Under the pieces are notes generated by a model. The model was not told where the DNA came from and searched no databases. It saw nothing but the letters and a program-made list of their open reading frames with translations. A DNA stretch of 7,200 nucleotides from Desulfobulbaceae bacterium (GTDB taxonomy: Bacteria; Desulfobacterota; Desulfobulbia; Desulfobulbales; Desulfobulbaceae). Within the stretch, counting starts at the first letter, position 1. Each line of letters opens with the position of its first letter. Position numbers and translations under genes: made by a program. The stretch is taken from positions 1 to 7,200 of the forward strand of contig JALVAI010000327.1 of NCBI GenBank assembly GCA_027011235.1, in the 5' to 3' direction. This document shows, in pieces, positions 1 through 6,009 of the stretch.

Positions 1-262
1 TGTGAATTTTGATCCGGATTTTTTTTTGTACAAGGAAGACATTGAACTCAGTATTCGTATGCGCAAATACGGGTATGGGTTACTTTACAATCCGGACATA
101 CGGGTGTTTCATTGCCGGGGCTGGCGGGCAAGGAAGGAGATGGAGTTTAAGCAACGTCTTTTGGCGGCAAAAAGTGAACTGCTTTTGTACCGTAAACATC
201 CCTCACCCTATATCTGCTGGGCTTTGTTCAAATACCTGCTGGTGAGATGCCTGCGTCTATGA
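1..262 (+). CDS. Glycosyltransferase family 2, C-terminal fragment (cut by window start)
   Basis: The last 86 or so residues of a GT2 (GT-A fold) glycosyltransferase whose start lies before the window. The visible part opens with FDPDFFLYKEDIELSIRMRK, the motif of rhamnosyltransferase-like GT2 enzymes in which the E-D pair lies near the acceptor site and supplies the catalytic base. It is followed by the usual Y-N-P-D-I-x-V-x-H element and a basic tail ending in LVRCLRL. By family knowledge it would move a sugar from a nucleotide donor to a growing lipid-linked polysaccharide at the inner face of the cytoplasmic membrane. The stop at 260-262 overlaps the next gene, so the two are translationally linked. 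A GTG at 2-4 is in frame but is unlikely to be the true start, because the donor-binding half of the enzyme would be missing. A T9 run at 19-27 encodes the FFL of the motif. Donor and acceptor cannot be told from this fragment. Confidence 0.88.
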   Translation, partial: VNFDPDFFLYKEDIELSIRMRKYGYGLLYNPDIRVFHCRGWRARKEMEFKQRLLAAKSELLLYRKHPSPYICWALFKYLLVRCLRL

Positions 263-1200
263 GCGGAAACGATTCCAGTAGAGGTCGCATCACAGTTATT
301 ATACCTACTCTGAACGGAGCTTTCTGGTTAGAAGATGTTTTTACCATGCTTGCGGCCCAGACCCTTTGTCCTGCGGAAGTCCTTGTGGTTGATTCAGGCT
401 CCACAGACAGCACCATTGCCATTGCCCGCCGGTATGGCGCCCGGATAGTTGAAATCTGCAAACACGATTTTGATCATGGCGCCACCAGGAGTATGGCAGC
501 AAGGATGGCAACAACGGATATTCTTGTCTTCATGACCCAGGATGCCGTCCCTGCTGATGAGCACGCACTTTCCCGTCTAGTGGCGCCCCTTGGGAAAAAC
601 CGGGTTGCGGCATCCTATGGAAGACAGCTTCCCTGCCACAATGCAACGGTGTTTGGCAGGCATCTCCGCTTGTTTAATTACCCAGCAGAGTCTCATGTCT
701 TTTGTTTTGAATCCCGGCAAAGACATGGGTTCAAAACCATTTTTATCTCCAACTCCTTTGCCGCCTATCAGCGGGATGTCCTGCTGGCCCAGGGGTGTTT
801 TGACGAACATTTGCTTTTTGGCGAGGATACGCTTGCGGTGGCAAAAATGCTTGGAAACGGGTATTGTGTAGCCTATGTCAGTGAGGCAATGGTCTATCAT
901 TCCCATGACTATTCCATTGTACAGGATTGTAAGAGATACTTTGATATCGGAGCATTTCATGCCTGCCAGCAGGAGCATCTTGCCGCCTATGGTGGTCCCG
1001 GCGGTACGGGCAGGGCATATGTTCTTTCTCTGTTAACGATGTTGATTCAGGACAGAAAACTACATCTGCTGTTTGAGGCCATTCTCCGGGTAGCTGGAAA
1101 GTTCATCAGCTACCAGTTGGGAAAAAGGTATGCATGGCTGCCAACATCCCTTGCCCGGAGGCTGAGCATGAATTCCGATTGGTGGACACGGGAGGCCTGA
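247..1200 (+). CDS. GT2 glycosyltransferase, rhamnosyltransferase-like
   Basis: A complete GT2 enzyme, 317 aa from ATG 247 or 313 aa from ATG 259. The second start gives an ATGA overlap with the previous stop and a better distance (12 nt) from GGTGAG at 241-246, so it may be the real one. Numbered from 247, the nucleotide-sugar half shows TVIIPTLNG (16-24), DSGSTDST (49-56), FDHGATR (75-81) and TQDA (97-100), the last at the DxD metal-binding position. The acceptor half has SNSFAAYQR (168-176), GED (192-194, likely base) and YHSHDYS (217-223). FDHGATR followed by TQDA is characteristic of rhamnosyltransferase-type GT2 proteins of O-antigen and exopolysaccharide loci. There is no convincing membrane-spanning segment; the basic C-terminus probably sits on the membrane. 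It most likely adds a deoxyhexose to the lipid-linked repeat unit. The sugar specificity is inferred only from family resemblance. Confidence 0.9.
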   Translation: MPASMSGNDSSRGRITVIIPTLNGAFWLEDVFTMLAAQTLCPAEVLVVDSGSTDSTIAIARRYGARIVEICKHDFDHGATRSMAARMATTDILVFMTQDAVPADEHALSRLVAPLGKNRVAASYGRQLPCHNATVFGRHLRLFNYPAESHVFCFESRQRHGFKTIFISNSFAAYQRDVLLAQGCFDEHLLFGEDTLAVAKMLGNGYCVAYVSEAMVYHSHDYSIVQDCKRYFDIGAFHACQQEHLAAYGGPGGTGRAYVLSLLTMLIQDRKLHLLFEAILRVAGKFISYQLGKRYAWLPTSLARRLSMNSDWWTREA

Positions 1201-1202
1201 CA

Positions 1203-1304
1203 ATGACAAGATTCTCTATCGCGTCTTTAGACCCGGTGTTTCTCCTGTGTTTTTTCTCATTTTCTGCCTGTTGTTTTTCCGGTTCCCCTGAACCGTTTAA
1301 GTAA
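1203..1304 (+). CDS. Possible 33-aa hydrophobic mini-protein or coupling ORF
   Basis: ATG 1203 begins 2 nt after the stop of the GT2 gene and is preceded by GGGAGG (1190-1195) at 7-nt spacing, the best ribosome binding site in the polysaccharide operon. The frame runs 33 codons to TAA 1302-1304, 9 nt before the ATG of the next gene. The product has a short N-terminus with one Arg and a hydrophobic stretch at residues 12-26 (LLCFFSFSACC region), then a polar Gly/Ser/Pro/Glu tail. It could be a tiny membrane peptide or truncated signal peptide; F-S-A-C at 20-23 is only a poor lipobox. It could instead be a ribosome relay, since the downstream gene has a weak ribosome binding site of its own. 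I recognise no family. Such a short frame could also be chance. Confidence 0.35.
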   Translation: MTRFSIASLDPVFLLCFFSFSACCFSGSPEPFK

Positions 1305-1313
1305 GAACCCCTT

Positions 1314-2744
1314 ATGTCACCTGTTTTATCCTGGAACCTGCGTGAGCGCAGTTCGCTGATTTACCGGATTCTCCACATACTGGACTGTTCCCTTGTCTGT
1401 GCTTTTCTCTGGCTCCTTGTCCATTTGTATCGGGTGCCATGGAATCAGTATTACAACTGGCTTGAGCTGGTTGTGTTTGTCGTTTCCTTTATCAGCTTCC
1501 AGTATTTCCAGCTCTATCGCTCCTGGCGCGGCTGGAAATTCTACCGGGAGTTTTTCGTTATTGTCCGGGCATGGGCCGTTGTAATCGGATGTGTCTTGTT
1601 TTATTTTTTCATCTTTAAAATATCCGAGGCCTATTCCCGGGTGGTCTTTATAATCTGGTCGTTTTCAACGCCTTTTCTTATCTTTTCTGCCCATCTTGTT
1701 GTCCGTAAACTGTTGCGCCATTACAGGGCCCAGGGCAAGAATATCAGGCATGCGGTCATTGTCGGGGCTGGAGACCTTGGAACCCGTATGGCGGCCTATC
1801 TGGAACAGATTCCCTGGGCCGGGATTGAAGTTGTGGGATTTTTTGATGATAAGGTGGAACTACGACAGGAGTTGGATAGAATTGAAAAGCCTCTTCTCGG
1901 CAAAATAGCGGACGTGCGCGGATACCTGGAAAACAACGATATCGATTATGTCTATATCGCCCTGCCCATGCGGGCGGAGAGGAAGATTTTCCAGATATTA
2001 CGGGAATGCCGGGACCTGGGCGCCCAGATATTTCTGGTGCCGGACCTCTACATATTTGGCCTGCACCATGCGGAAATTCAATCCCTGGGCGATATGCTGG
2101 TGTTGAGTTTTAATCCTACCTCGGACTGGAAGCGGACCTTTGATGTCATCTTTTCCTCTCTTGTCCTCATCTTTGGCAGCCCTCTTCTGTTGCTGATCGC
2201 CCTGGCCATCAAGCTCGACAGCCGGGGACCGGTTCTCTATCGGCACAAAAGAATCATGGCCACCGGTCGTGAGTTTGACTGTCTGAAGTTTAGAACCATG
2301 GTTGTGGATGCCGACAAACAACTGGAAAAATTGTTGCAAGAAGATCCGAAGCTGGCAGCGGAATGGAAGAAAAATTACAAATTAAAGCATGACCCCCGTA
2401 TAACCCGGGTGGGGCGTTTTTTACGCAAAACCAGCCTGGACGAGTTGCCCCAGTTCATCAACGTCCTGAAAGGAGAAATGAGCGTGGTCGGGGCCCGTCC
2501 CATTGTCGGCCGTGAGCTGGAAAAATATTACAAGGGAAACGGCGACAAGAGCGCCGGTCGTTATGTGTCCATGAAACCGGGCATCACCGGTCCCTGGCAG
2601 GTGATGAAGCGCAATGACATGAACGATTATCAGGAGCGGGTGGATCTGGACGACTGGTATGTTCTTAATTACTCCCTGCGTACTGACCTGAAAATCATAT
2701 TTAAGACCATTATCTGTATGTTCAGCGGCAAGGGCGCGTATTGA
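1314..2744 (+). CDS. Polyisoprenyl-phosphate hexose-1-phosphate transferase (WbaP/WcaJ family)
   Basis: This 476-aa membrane enzyme should transfer hexose-1-phosphate (usually glucose or galactose) from UDP-sugar to undecaprenyl phosphate, the first committed step of polysaccharide repeat-unit synthesis. The layout is that of full-length PHPTs: four N-terminal membrane helices (about 21-39, 51-67, 86-104, 111-127), then a Rossmann-like domain with HAVIVGAGDLGTR (146-158) and FFDDK (176-180). Next comes a hydrophobic re-entrant segment (about 278-299) with the Ser289-Pro290 kink, then the catalytic domain. The catalytic domain contains LKFRTM (324-329), HDPRITRVGRFLRKTSLDEL (359-378, with the D376-E377 catalytic dyad of PglC-type enzymes), GEMSVVGARP (387-396) and KPGITGPWQV (421-430). 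No key residue is missing and the length matches WbaP. It is the last gene of the operon. Its own ribosome binding site is weak (AAGTAAG), so translation may depend on ribosomes arriving from upstream. Glucose versus galactose specificity cannot be read from sequence. Confidence 0.95.
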   Translation: MSPVLSWNLRERSSLIYRILHILDCSLVCAFLWLLVHLYRVPWNQYYNWLELVVFVVSFISFQYFQLYRSWRGWKFYREFFVIVRAWAVVIGCVLFYFFIFKISEAYSRVVFIIWSFSTPFLIFSAHLVVRKLLRHYRAQGKNIRHAVIVGAGDLGTRMAAYLEQIPWAGIEVVGFFDDKVELRQELDRIEKPLLGKIADVRGYLENNDIDYVYIALPMRAERKIFQILRECRDLGAQIFLVPDLYIFGLHHAEIQSLGDMLVLSFNPTSDWKRTFDVIFSSLVLIFGSPLLLLIALAIKLDSRGPVLYRHKRIMATGREFDCLKFRTMVVDADKQLEKLLQEDPKLAAEWKKNYKLKHDPRITRVGRFLRKTSLDELPQFINVLKGEMSVVGARPIVGRELEKYYKGNGDKSAGRYVSMKPGITGPWQVMKRNDMNDYQERVDLDDWYVLNYSLRTDLKIIFKTIICMFSGKGAY

Positions 2745-2780
2745 CTACAGGCATCCGGGGGTGAAACGGGCGGTCTTTTG

Positions 2781-3542
2781 TTACTTTTTGTCCTGGAAGA
2801 TTTTGCGCAATATTTGTTGCGGCGCTCCTTCCAGCTCACTCTCTATTTCAGTAATGGCCGTTTCTTTGCGCTCAGCATTCCGAATTTCACGAGAATCAGG
2901 AAAAAAGGCGATTGGTGCCTCTGGCAGGGCCGTCATGAGAAATTCTCTGTCGTCTTCATCCCGGACCAGGTTGGCGATGAACGAAATATTGGGAATGCGG
3001 ACGTCATCGGCCATTTTTTTGATTTTCAGGGCCGTGCGGATGGACGAGCGCGAGGGAATAACCACAATGAGCAGGTGGTCCACACCTGCCACTGTGCCCC
3101 GACCGAGGTGTTCAACTCCGGCCTCCATATCAAGAAGCACGACCTCGTTGGGGGCAAGGAGCATTTTTTTCAACATTTTTTTCAAGACATGGTTTTCCGG
3201 GCAGGCGCAGCCCCCCTCAGCCACCTGAACAGCGCCCAGCACCATGAGCCGCAGTCCGTCATGCTTAATCATGAAGTCCCTGAGCAGATCATTGACCTCG
3301 GGGTTGAGGTTGTAGAATGGCGATCCTTCCGTTTTACCGGCCCGCTCGGCGAGCAGTCTGGTCATGTCGGCAATGGGCCGGGCCTTTTCCGCATCTTTAA
3401 ACCCCAGAGTCTCGGCCATGTGCGGGCTTGGATCGGCATCGATCACGAGCACTTCCCGGCCCTGTTTCCTGAGTTCCCCGGCCAGCAGGGCCATAATGGT
3501 AGTCTTGCCGACTCCGCCTTTACCGCTTATTGCAATTTTCAT
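2781..3542 (-). CDS. cooC: CooC-like nickel-insertion ATPase (MinD/ParA-type P-loop NTPase)
   Basis: A 253-aa soluble SIMIBI-class NTPase. It has the deviant Walker A GKGGVGKTT (7-15), VLVIDADPSP (31-40, switch I with D35 and D37) and the Walker B-type LLDMEAGVEH (136-145). It also has the Cys-x-Cys pair GCACPEN (C112, C114) that in CooC proteins lies at the dimer interface and binds nickel or zinc. LDMEAG-x-EH and the CxC pair separate CooC from MinD, ParA and NifH. By family knowledge CooC dimerises on ATP binding and helps put nickel into the C-cluster of carbon monoxide dehydrogenase (CooS), or of acetyl-CoA synthase (AcsF branch). No CODH gene is in the window, so the client is unknown. 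The gene faces the polysaccharide operon and ends 36 bp from its last gene. It is transcribed away from the BI-1 gene. Start ATG 3542-3540 fits the P-loop being at the extreme N-terminus, but no good ribosome binding site is visible there. Confidence 0.9.
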   Translation of the reverse strand: MKIAISGKGGVGKTTIMALLAGELRKQGREVLVIDADPSPHMAETLGFKDAEKARPIADMTRLLAERAGKTEGSPFYNLNPEVNDLLRDFMIKHDGLRLMVLGAVQVAEGGCACPENHVLKKMLKKMLLAPNEVVLLDMEAGVEHLGRGTVAGVDHLLIVVIPSRSSIRTALKIKKMADDVRIPNISFIANLVRDEDDREFLMTALPEAPIAFFPDSREIRNAERKETAITEIESELEGAPQQILRKIFQDKK

Positions 3543-3613
3543 TTTTTCATTTTTTTTATTTTTTTATCCTGTTTTGGCTGCCTGGTCAGTATGCCCGAGA
3601 GGTTATCCGGGCA
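3543..3613 (-). promoter_or_regulatory. A-tract and hairpin leader of the cooC-like gene
   Basis: On the - strand the bases before the start codon are runs of seven or eight A separated by single T (3551-3566). A second ATG at 3550-3548, out of frame with cooC, would give only a nine-codon peptide. Further upstream is a 6-bp inverted repeat TGCCCG/CGGGCA (3592-3597 with 3608-3613, 10-nt loop). AGGA at 3567-3572 is too far from the start (about 25 nt) to be a normal Shine-Dalgarno site. Initiation may rely on an unstructured A-rich leader. No clear promoter was found on this strand. Confidence 0.35.
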
Positions 3614-3661
3614 GGGAGATCATGGGTCGCAATTTTACCATGCCACTTGATTATGTTTGGG

Positions 3662-3689
3662 TTGCCTTCCGGAATAGATTGATTACAAT
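3662..3689 (+). promoter_or_regulatory. Candidate sigma70 promoter for the BI-1 gene
   Basis: TTGCCT (3662-3667) and TACAAT (3684-3689) are separated by 16 bp, matching the sigma70 consensus at 4/6 and 5/6 positions. Transcription would begin near 3696 and give a leader of about 110 nt. That leader contains an inverted repeat, CCCCTG (3703-3708) with CAGGGG (3729-3734). This is the best match between cooC and the BI-1 start, but it is only a pattern match. Confidence 0.4.
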
Positions 3690-3791
3690 ATAAGACAATC
3701 AGCCCCTGTTTGCCACTGGAGAAGACAGCAGGGGGAAGTTCAATTTCCGGTCAGAGGTGGAATAAGCCGGGCCGGTGACGTTTTTTTCTTT

Positions 3792-3797
3792 GAGGAG
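3792..3797 (+). promoter_or_regulatory. Shine-Dalgarno site that sets the BI-1 start
   Basis: GAGGAG lies 7 nt before ATG 3805. This favours ATG 3805 over the in-frame GTG at 3775, which lacks such a site and would add ten residues not expected in the family. Confidence 0.8.
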
Positions 3798-3804
3798 AGT
3801 TTTT

Positions 3805-4518
3805 ATGGAAGCACAATATGAGAGTACGCCGGTAACCATAACCCGGGCCCGCCAGGAGGCATCCACCATTTTTCTGGCCAAGGTGTTTAACTGGATGGCC
3901 ATAGGTCTTGGCCTTACCGGAATCATAGCCTTTTTTACCGCCAGTACCGGCCTGGCCCTGACCATTGCCGCCAGCCCCCTGTTCATGGTCCTGATGCTGG
4001 TCGAACTGGGCCTGGTTTTTTACCTTTCCGCCCGCATTGAAAAAATCCAGGCCGGTACCGCGACCGGCCTGTTTCTGGGGTACTCCATCTTAAACGGCCT
4101 GACCCTGTCGACTGTTTTTCTTGCCTATACCCGGGCCTCCATCGGCGGCACCTTTCTTATCACCGCCGGCATGTTCGGGGCAATGGCCGTGTACGGCATG
4201 GTAACCAGACGTGACCTGTCCGGAATGGGCTCCTTTATGTTCATGGGCCTGATCGGTATACTCATTGCCTCGGTAGTGAATTTTTTCCTGAAGAGTTCCA
4301 GCCTCTACTGGGCGATTTCCGTGATCGGGGTTCTGGTCTTCGTTGGATTGACCGCCTGGGATGTCCAGAAAATTAAACAGATGGGCGAGCAGGGAATCAT
4401 GGAGCAGGGTGAGGGAGCCATCAGGAAAGGGGCGATTATCGGCGCCCTGGCCCTTTATCTGGATTTTATCAATCTCTTCCTTATGCTGCTGCGCTTCTTT
4501 GGCGGTAATCGGGATTAA
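3805..4518 (+). CDS. Bax inhibitor-1 (BI-1/YccA/YetJ) family membrane protein
   Basis: A 237-aa integral membrane protein with a short polar N-terminus and seven hydrophobic segments (about 27-45, 51-75, 84-108, 113-133, 140-162, 167-185, 208-232), the TMBIM fold. Diagnostic features are GYSILNGLTLS (92-102), TAWDVQKIK (183-191, D186) and ALYLDFINLFLMLLR (216-230, D220). The two aspartates correspond to the di-aspartyl pH sensor of the YetJ calcium-leak channel. The family acts in the cytoplasmic membrane: E. coli YccA modulates the FtsH protease, and YetJ leaks calcium in a pH-dependent way. Which of these applies here is unknown. The gene stands alone with its own predicted promoter and a strong ribosome binding site. 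It runs towards the unknown gene on the other strand. Length and residues look intact. Confidence 0.93.
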   Translation: MEAQYESTPVTITRARQEASTIFLAKVFNWMAIGLGLTGIIAFFTASTGLALTIAASPLFMVLMLVELGLVFYLSARIEKIQAGTATGLFLGYSILNGLTLSTVFLAYTRASIGGTFLITAGMFGAMAVYGMVTRRDLSGMGSFMFMGLIGILIASVVNFFLKSSSLYWAISVIGVLVFVGLTAWDVQKIKQMGEQGIMEQGEGAIRKGAIIGALALYLDFINLFLMLLRFFGGNRD

Positions 4519-4551
4519 CAGACAACAAACAAAGATTTTTTCTAACAATTC

Positions 4552-4664
4552 CAGGGAAAGCAGGGATTTTCCCGGGGACAGGGATGGCAGAGGAGCCCAC
4601 CGGGCCTCGCTTGCCTATCCCTGATGCAGAGAGCCGACTCCGACCACGGGAGTGTCGGCTCTCT
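4552..4664. repeat. Cluster of inverted repeats at a convergent gene junction
   Basis: Three stems lie end to end. GGGAAA (4554-4559) pairs with TTTCCC (4568-4573). CAGGGATGGCA (4579-4589) pairs with TGCC-T-ATCCCTG (4612-4623) with one bulge, enclosing a GCCC/GGGC stem (4595-4598 with 4602-4605). AGAGAGCCGAC (4628-4638) pairs perfectly with GTCGGCTCTCT (4654-4664). CAGGGA occurs three times (4552, 4561, 4579), so alternative pairings with TCCCTG at 4618-4623 exist. The region lies between the BI-1 gene and the opposing gene and covers the last 16 codons of the latter plus its stop. It probably ends transcription from both sides, although no T-run follows a stem on either strand. Confidence 0.5.
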
Positions 4665-5685
4665 TCCATTTCATCTCTGGTTCCTTTGCCAGGTCGCCCT
4701 TGCTGATCTTTGTTTTGGCCGGGTACTTCTCGAGTAGCCCGTAAAGGGTGTCGAGATATCGTTCTTTATAAATCAGCTGGTCCGAATGTTCGATTTCATC
4801 GATGGTACGTGGGATCAGCGGGCGCAGATCAATACCGTATCGGTTGTTTCCCTCTTTGTTGGCCTCATCGACCAACAGAATGGAGTAGTAGTTGACCAGC
4901 AGACGGGAACGTGAGTCCCGGCGAAAGAGGTAGGAGCGACCGCTTATGGAGTTGAGGAAAAAACCGGCATACTGGTAAAGCTGATCAATGGATACGCGCA
5001 GGGAAAATTCGGGTTCGTCACATTCCGGCCCTGTCGTCCACTGGTACAGATCGGCGGCAATATCCTCCACAGTGGCCCTCTCTCGATCAAGAATGGTCTT
5101 GATAATGGTGATGTTCCTGCCGCCGATCACCCTGAAGAAATGGGCCATGTTTTTCAGCATGGTGTAGAGATCGTCTGTTTCCCTGGAAACAACAGGTGGA
5201 TTGTTGAGCAGTTTTTTTGCCAGCTCGAGAAAATATTGCTGCGCGGGTAGTCCAACATGGAATTGCTGAAAATATTCTTCCCTGTCCAGGAGACTGAAGA
5301 AGCCGTGCAGCCTCGCTGCCAGTGCCTTGCATCGCTGGTCTTTGTCTTTGGCTGCCTCCATTGCTGATCCTGTCTTGCCGGTTGGTAACTCCTGGTTGTC
5401 GATTGTCGGGGATGAGGCAAGGTTGCCGGTTGCATGCTCCTTGTCTGGAGAATTCGCCTGTTGGGCGGGCAGGGAGGAGGCGGTTGATTCGCCCGTGGTC
5501 TGGACCGTCTGTTGCCGTTGTTTGTGCCGGGTAGCCCGATTTTTTAAAGGGCTGGATGGCGCCAGGAAGAGCCACAGACAGGCAAGAGCGGTGCAGAGGA
5601 AAAGGCTGATCAGGGTAATCGGGACCAGAGAGCTTTTTGGGGCGCGATTGGCAGGTTCCGGCTCGGGCCGTTCCAGGTCGATCAT
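4615..5685 (-). CDS. Unrecognised membrane-anchored protein with a periplasmic helical domain
   Basis: A 356-aa protein whose family I do not recognise. It has a short Pro/Glu-rich N-terminus (1-18), one hydrophobic anchor (about 20-42) followed by basic residues, and a low-complexity Gln/Ser/Thr/Ala linker (about 45-112). A compact, probably mostly helical domain follows (about 113-335), with segments such as HGFFSLLDREEYFQQF (127-142), LYQYAGFFLNSISGRSYLFR (236-255) and NYYSILLVDEANK (265-277). No catalytic motif is evident. Topology is ambiguous: the basic residues just after the anchor are atypical for N-in orientation, so the domain could face the periplasm (by analogy with anchor-linker-domain proteins) or the cytoplasm. 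The start ATG 5685 has no clear Shine-Dalgarno site but is the only sensible start before the anchor. The last codons lie inside a strong inverted repeat. A candidate promoter lies at 5775-5802. The gene is monocistronic in this window and divergent from the pyrophosphatase gene. Confidence 0.75.
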   Translation of the reverse strand: MIDLERPEPEPANRAPKSSLVPITLISLFLCTALACLWLFLAPSSPLKNRATRHKQRQQTVQTTGESTASSLPAQQANSPDKEHATGNLASSPTIDNQELPTGKTGSAMEAAKDKDQRCKALAARLHGFFSLLDREEYFQQFHVGLPAQQYFLELAKKLLNNPPVVSRETDDLYTMLKNMAHFFRVIGGRNITIIKTILDRERATVEDIAADLYQWTTGPECDEPEFSLRVSIDQLYQYAGFFLNSISGRSYLFRRDSRSRLLVNYYSILLVDEANKEGNNRYGIDLRPLIPRTIDEIEHSDQLIYKERYLDTLYGLLEKYPAKTKISKGDLAKEPEMKWKRADTPVVGVGSLHQG

Positions 5686-5758
5686 AAACTGTGTGCAGAA
5701 ATCAATATGGGGTGGACAGGTACGAAAACGGCAATGAAAGAGACAAAATCACCGAGTT

Positions 5759-5773
5759 CCATGTATATCATGG
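5759..5773. promoter_or_regulatory. Palindrome at a predicted transcription start (possible operator)
   Basis: CCATG-TATAT-CATGG is a 5-bp inverted repeat with a 5-nt centre. It falls at about -5 to +10 of the - strand promoter proposed at 5775-5802, where a repressor could act, or it could form a small hairpin at the RNA 5' end. No regulator is encoded nearby. Confidence 0.3.
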
Positions 5774-5774
5774 T

Positions 5775-5802
5775 ATTCTAATGTAGCAGAAAGCGGTAGC
5801 AA
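5775..5802 (-). promoter_or_regulatory. Candidate sigma70 promoter for the unknown anchored-protein gene
   Basis: On the - strand TTGCTA (5802-5797) and TAGAAT (5780-5775) are 16 bp apart, matching the consensus at 4/6 and 5/6 positions. Transcription would start near 5768, giving a leader of about 83 nt before ATG 5685. It is the best match on this strand of the intergenic region. Confidence 0.4.
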
Positions 5803-5834
5803 TGAAAAAAGAAAAATGAATATTTGCAGAAAAA

Positions 5835-5925
5835 CCAGCACAGCTGGACCATATTTTAGTGTCCCTGCAGCCATAACGAATGATGAAAATAGTCCGAAAG
5901 GACACAGCGAGGTGGACTATTTTCG
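5835..5925. repeat. Block of competing inverted and direct repeats in a 450-bp intergenic region
   Basis: CCAGC-ACA-GCTGG (5835-5847) is a 5-bp hairpin. GAAAATAGTCC (5885-5895) pairs perfectly with GGACTATTTTC (5914-5924) over 11 bp with an 18-nt loop. Inside this, GTCC-GAAA-GGAC (5892-5903) can form a small GNRA-capped hairpin that excludes the long stem. The segment GGAC-CA-TATTTT (5846-5857) is a direct, two-base-longer copy of the 3' arm and could pair with the same central segment. The remaining parts of 5686-6137 hold the two promoter candidates and no convincing gene. This may be a structured RNA, a protein-binding site or a degraded repeat. Confidence 0.45.
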
Positions 5926-6009
5926 GATAAACAGATGGGCAGGTAATCATTGTTCTTTAATATCTTGTTAAGATTAACTTATCCTAATGATCTTCTCATC
6001 GTTTTCTCC

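Noticed and set aside
2745..2780. Intrinsic terminator between the polysaccharide operon and cooC
   Set aside because: The 36-bp gap has short T-runs but no stem that pairs convincingly on either strand.
3625..3645. Sigma54-like site on the - strand (TGGCAT followed by TTGC)
   Set aside because: The GG and GC elements are 2 bp too far apart for a -24/-12 promoter.
2778..3650. 290-codon open frame on the + strand covering the whole cooC-like gene
   Set aside because: It is antisense to a gene with clear CooC motifs. Its translation is rich in His, Phe and Gln with no recognisable domain, and it is a by-product of the codon use of the true gene.
3585..3655. tRNA-like segment (ATGCCCGAGAGGTT resembles a tRNA-Ser D arm)
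   Set aside because: No T-arm GGTTCGA motif, no anticodon stem and no acceptor stem can be assembled.
3775..3804. GTG 3775 as the start of the BI-1 gene
   Set aside because: ATG 3805 has GAGGAG at 7-nt spacing, while the GTG has no such site and its ten extra codons run through that ribosome binding site.
5880..5935. Possible hammerhead ribozyme, because TGATGA precedes a perfect stem
   Set aside because: The core C before TGATGA is A here, the bases after the stem read CGGATAAAC rather than the required GAAA, and no stem III with a cleavage triplet is visible.
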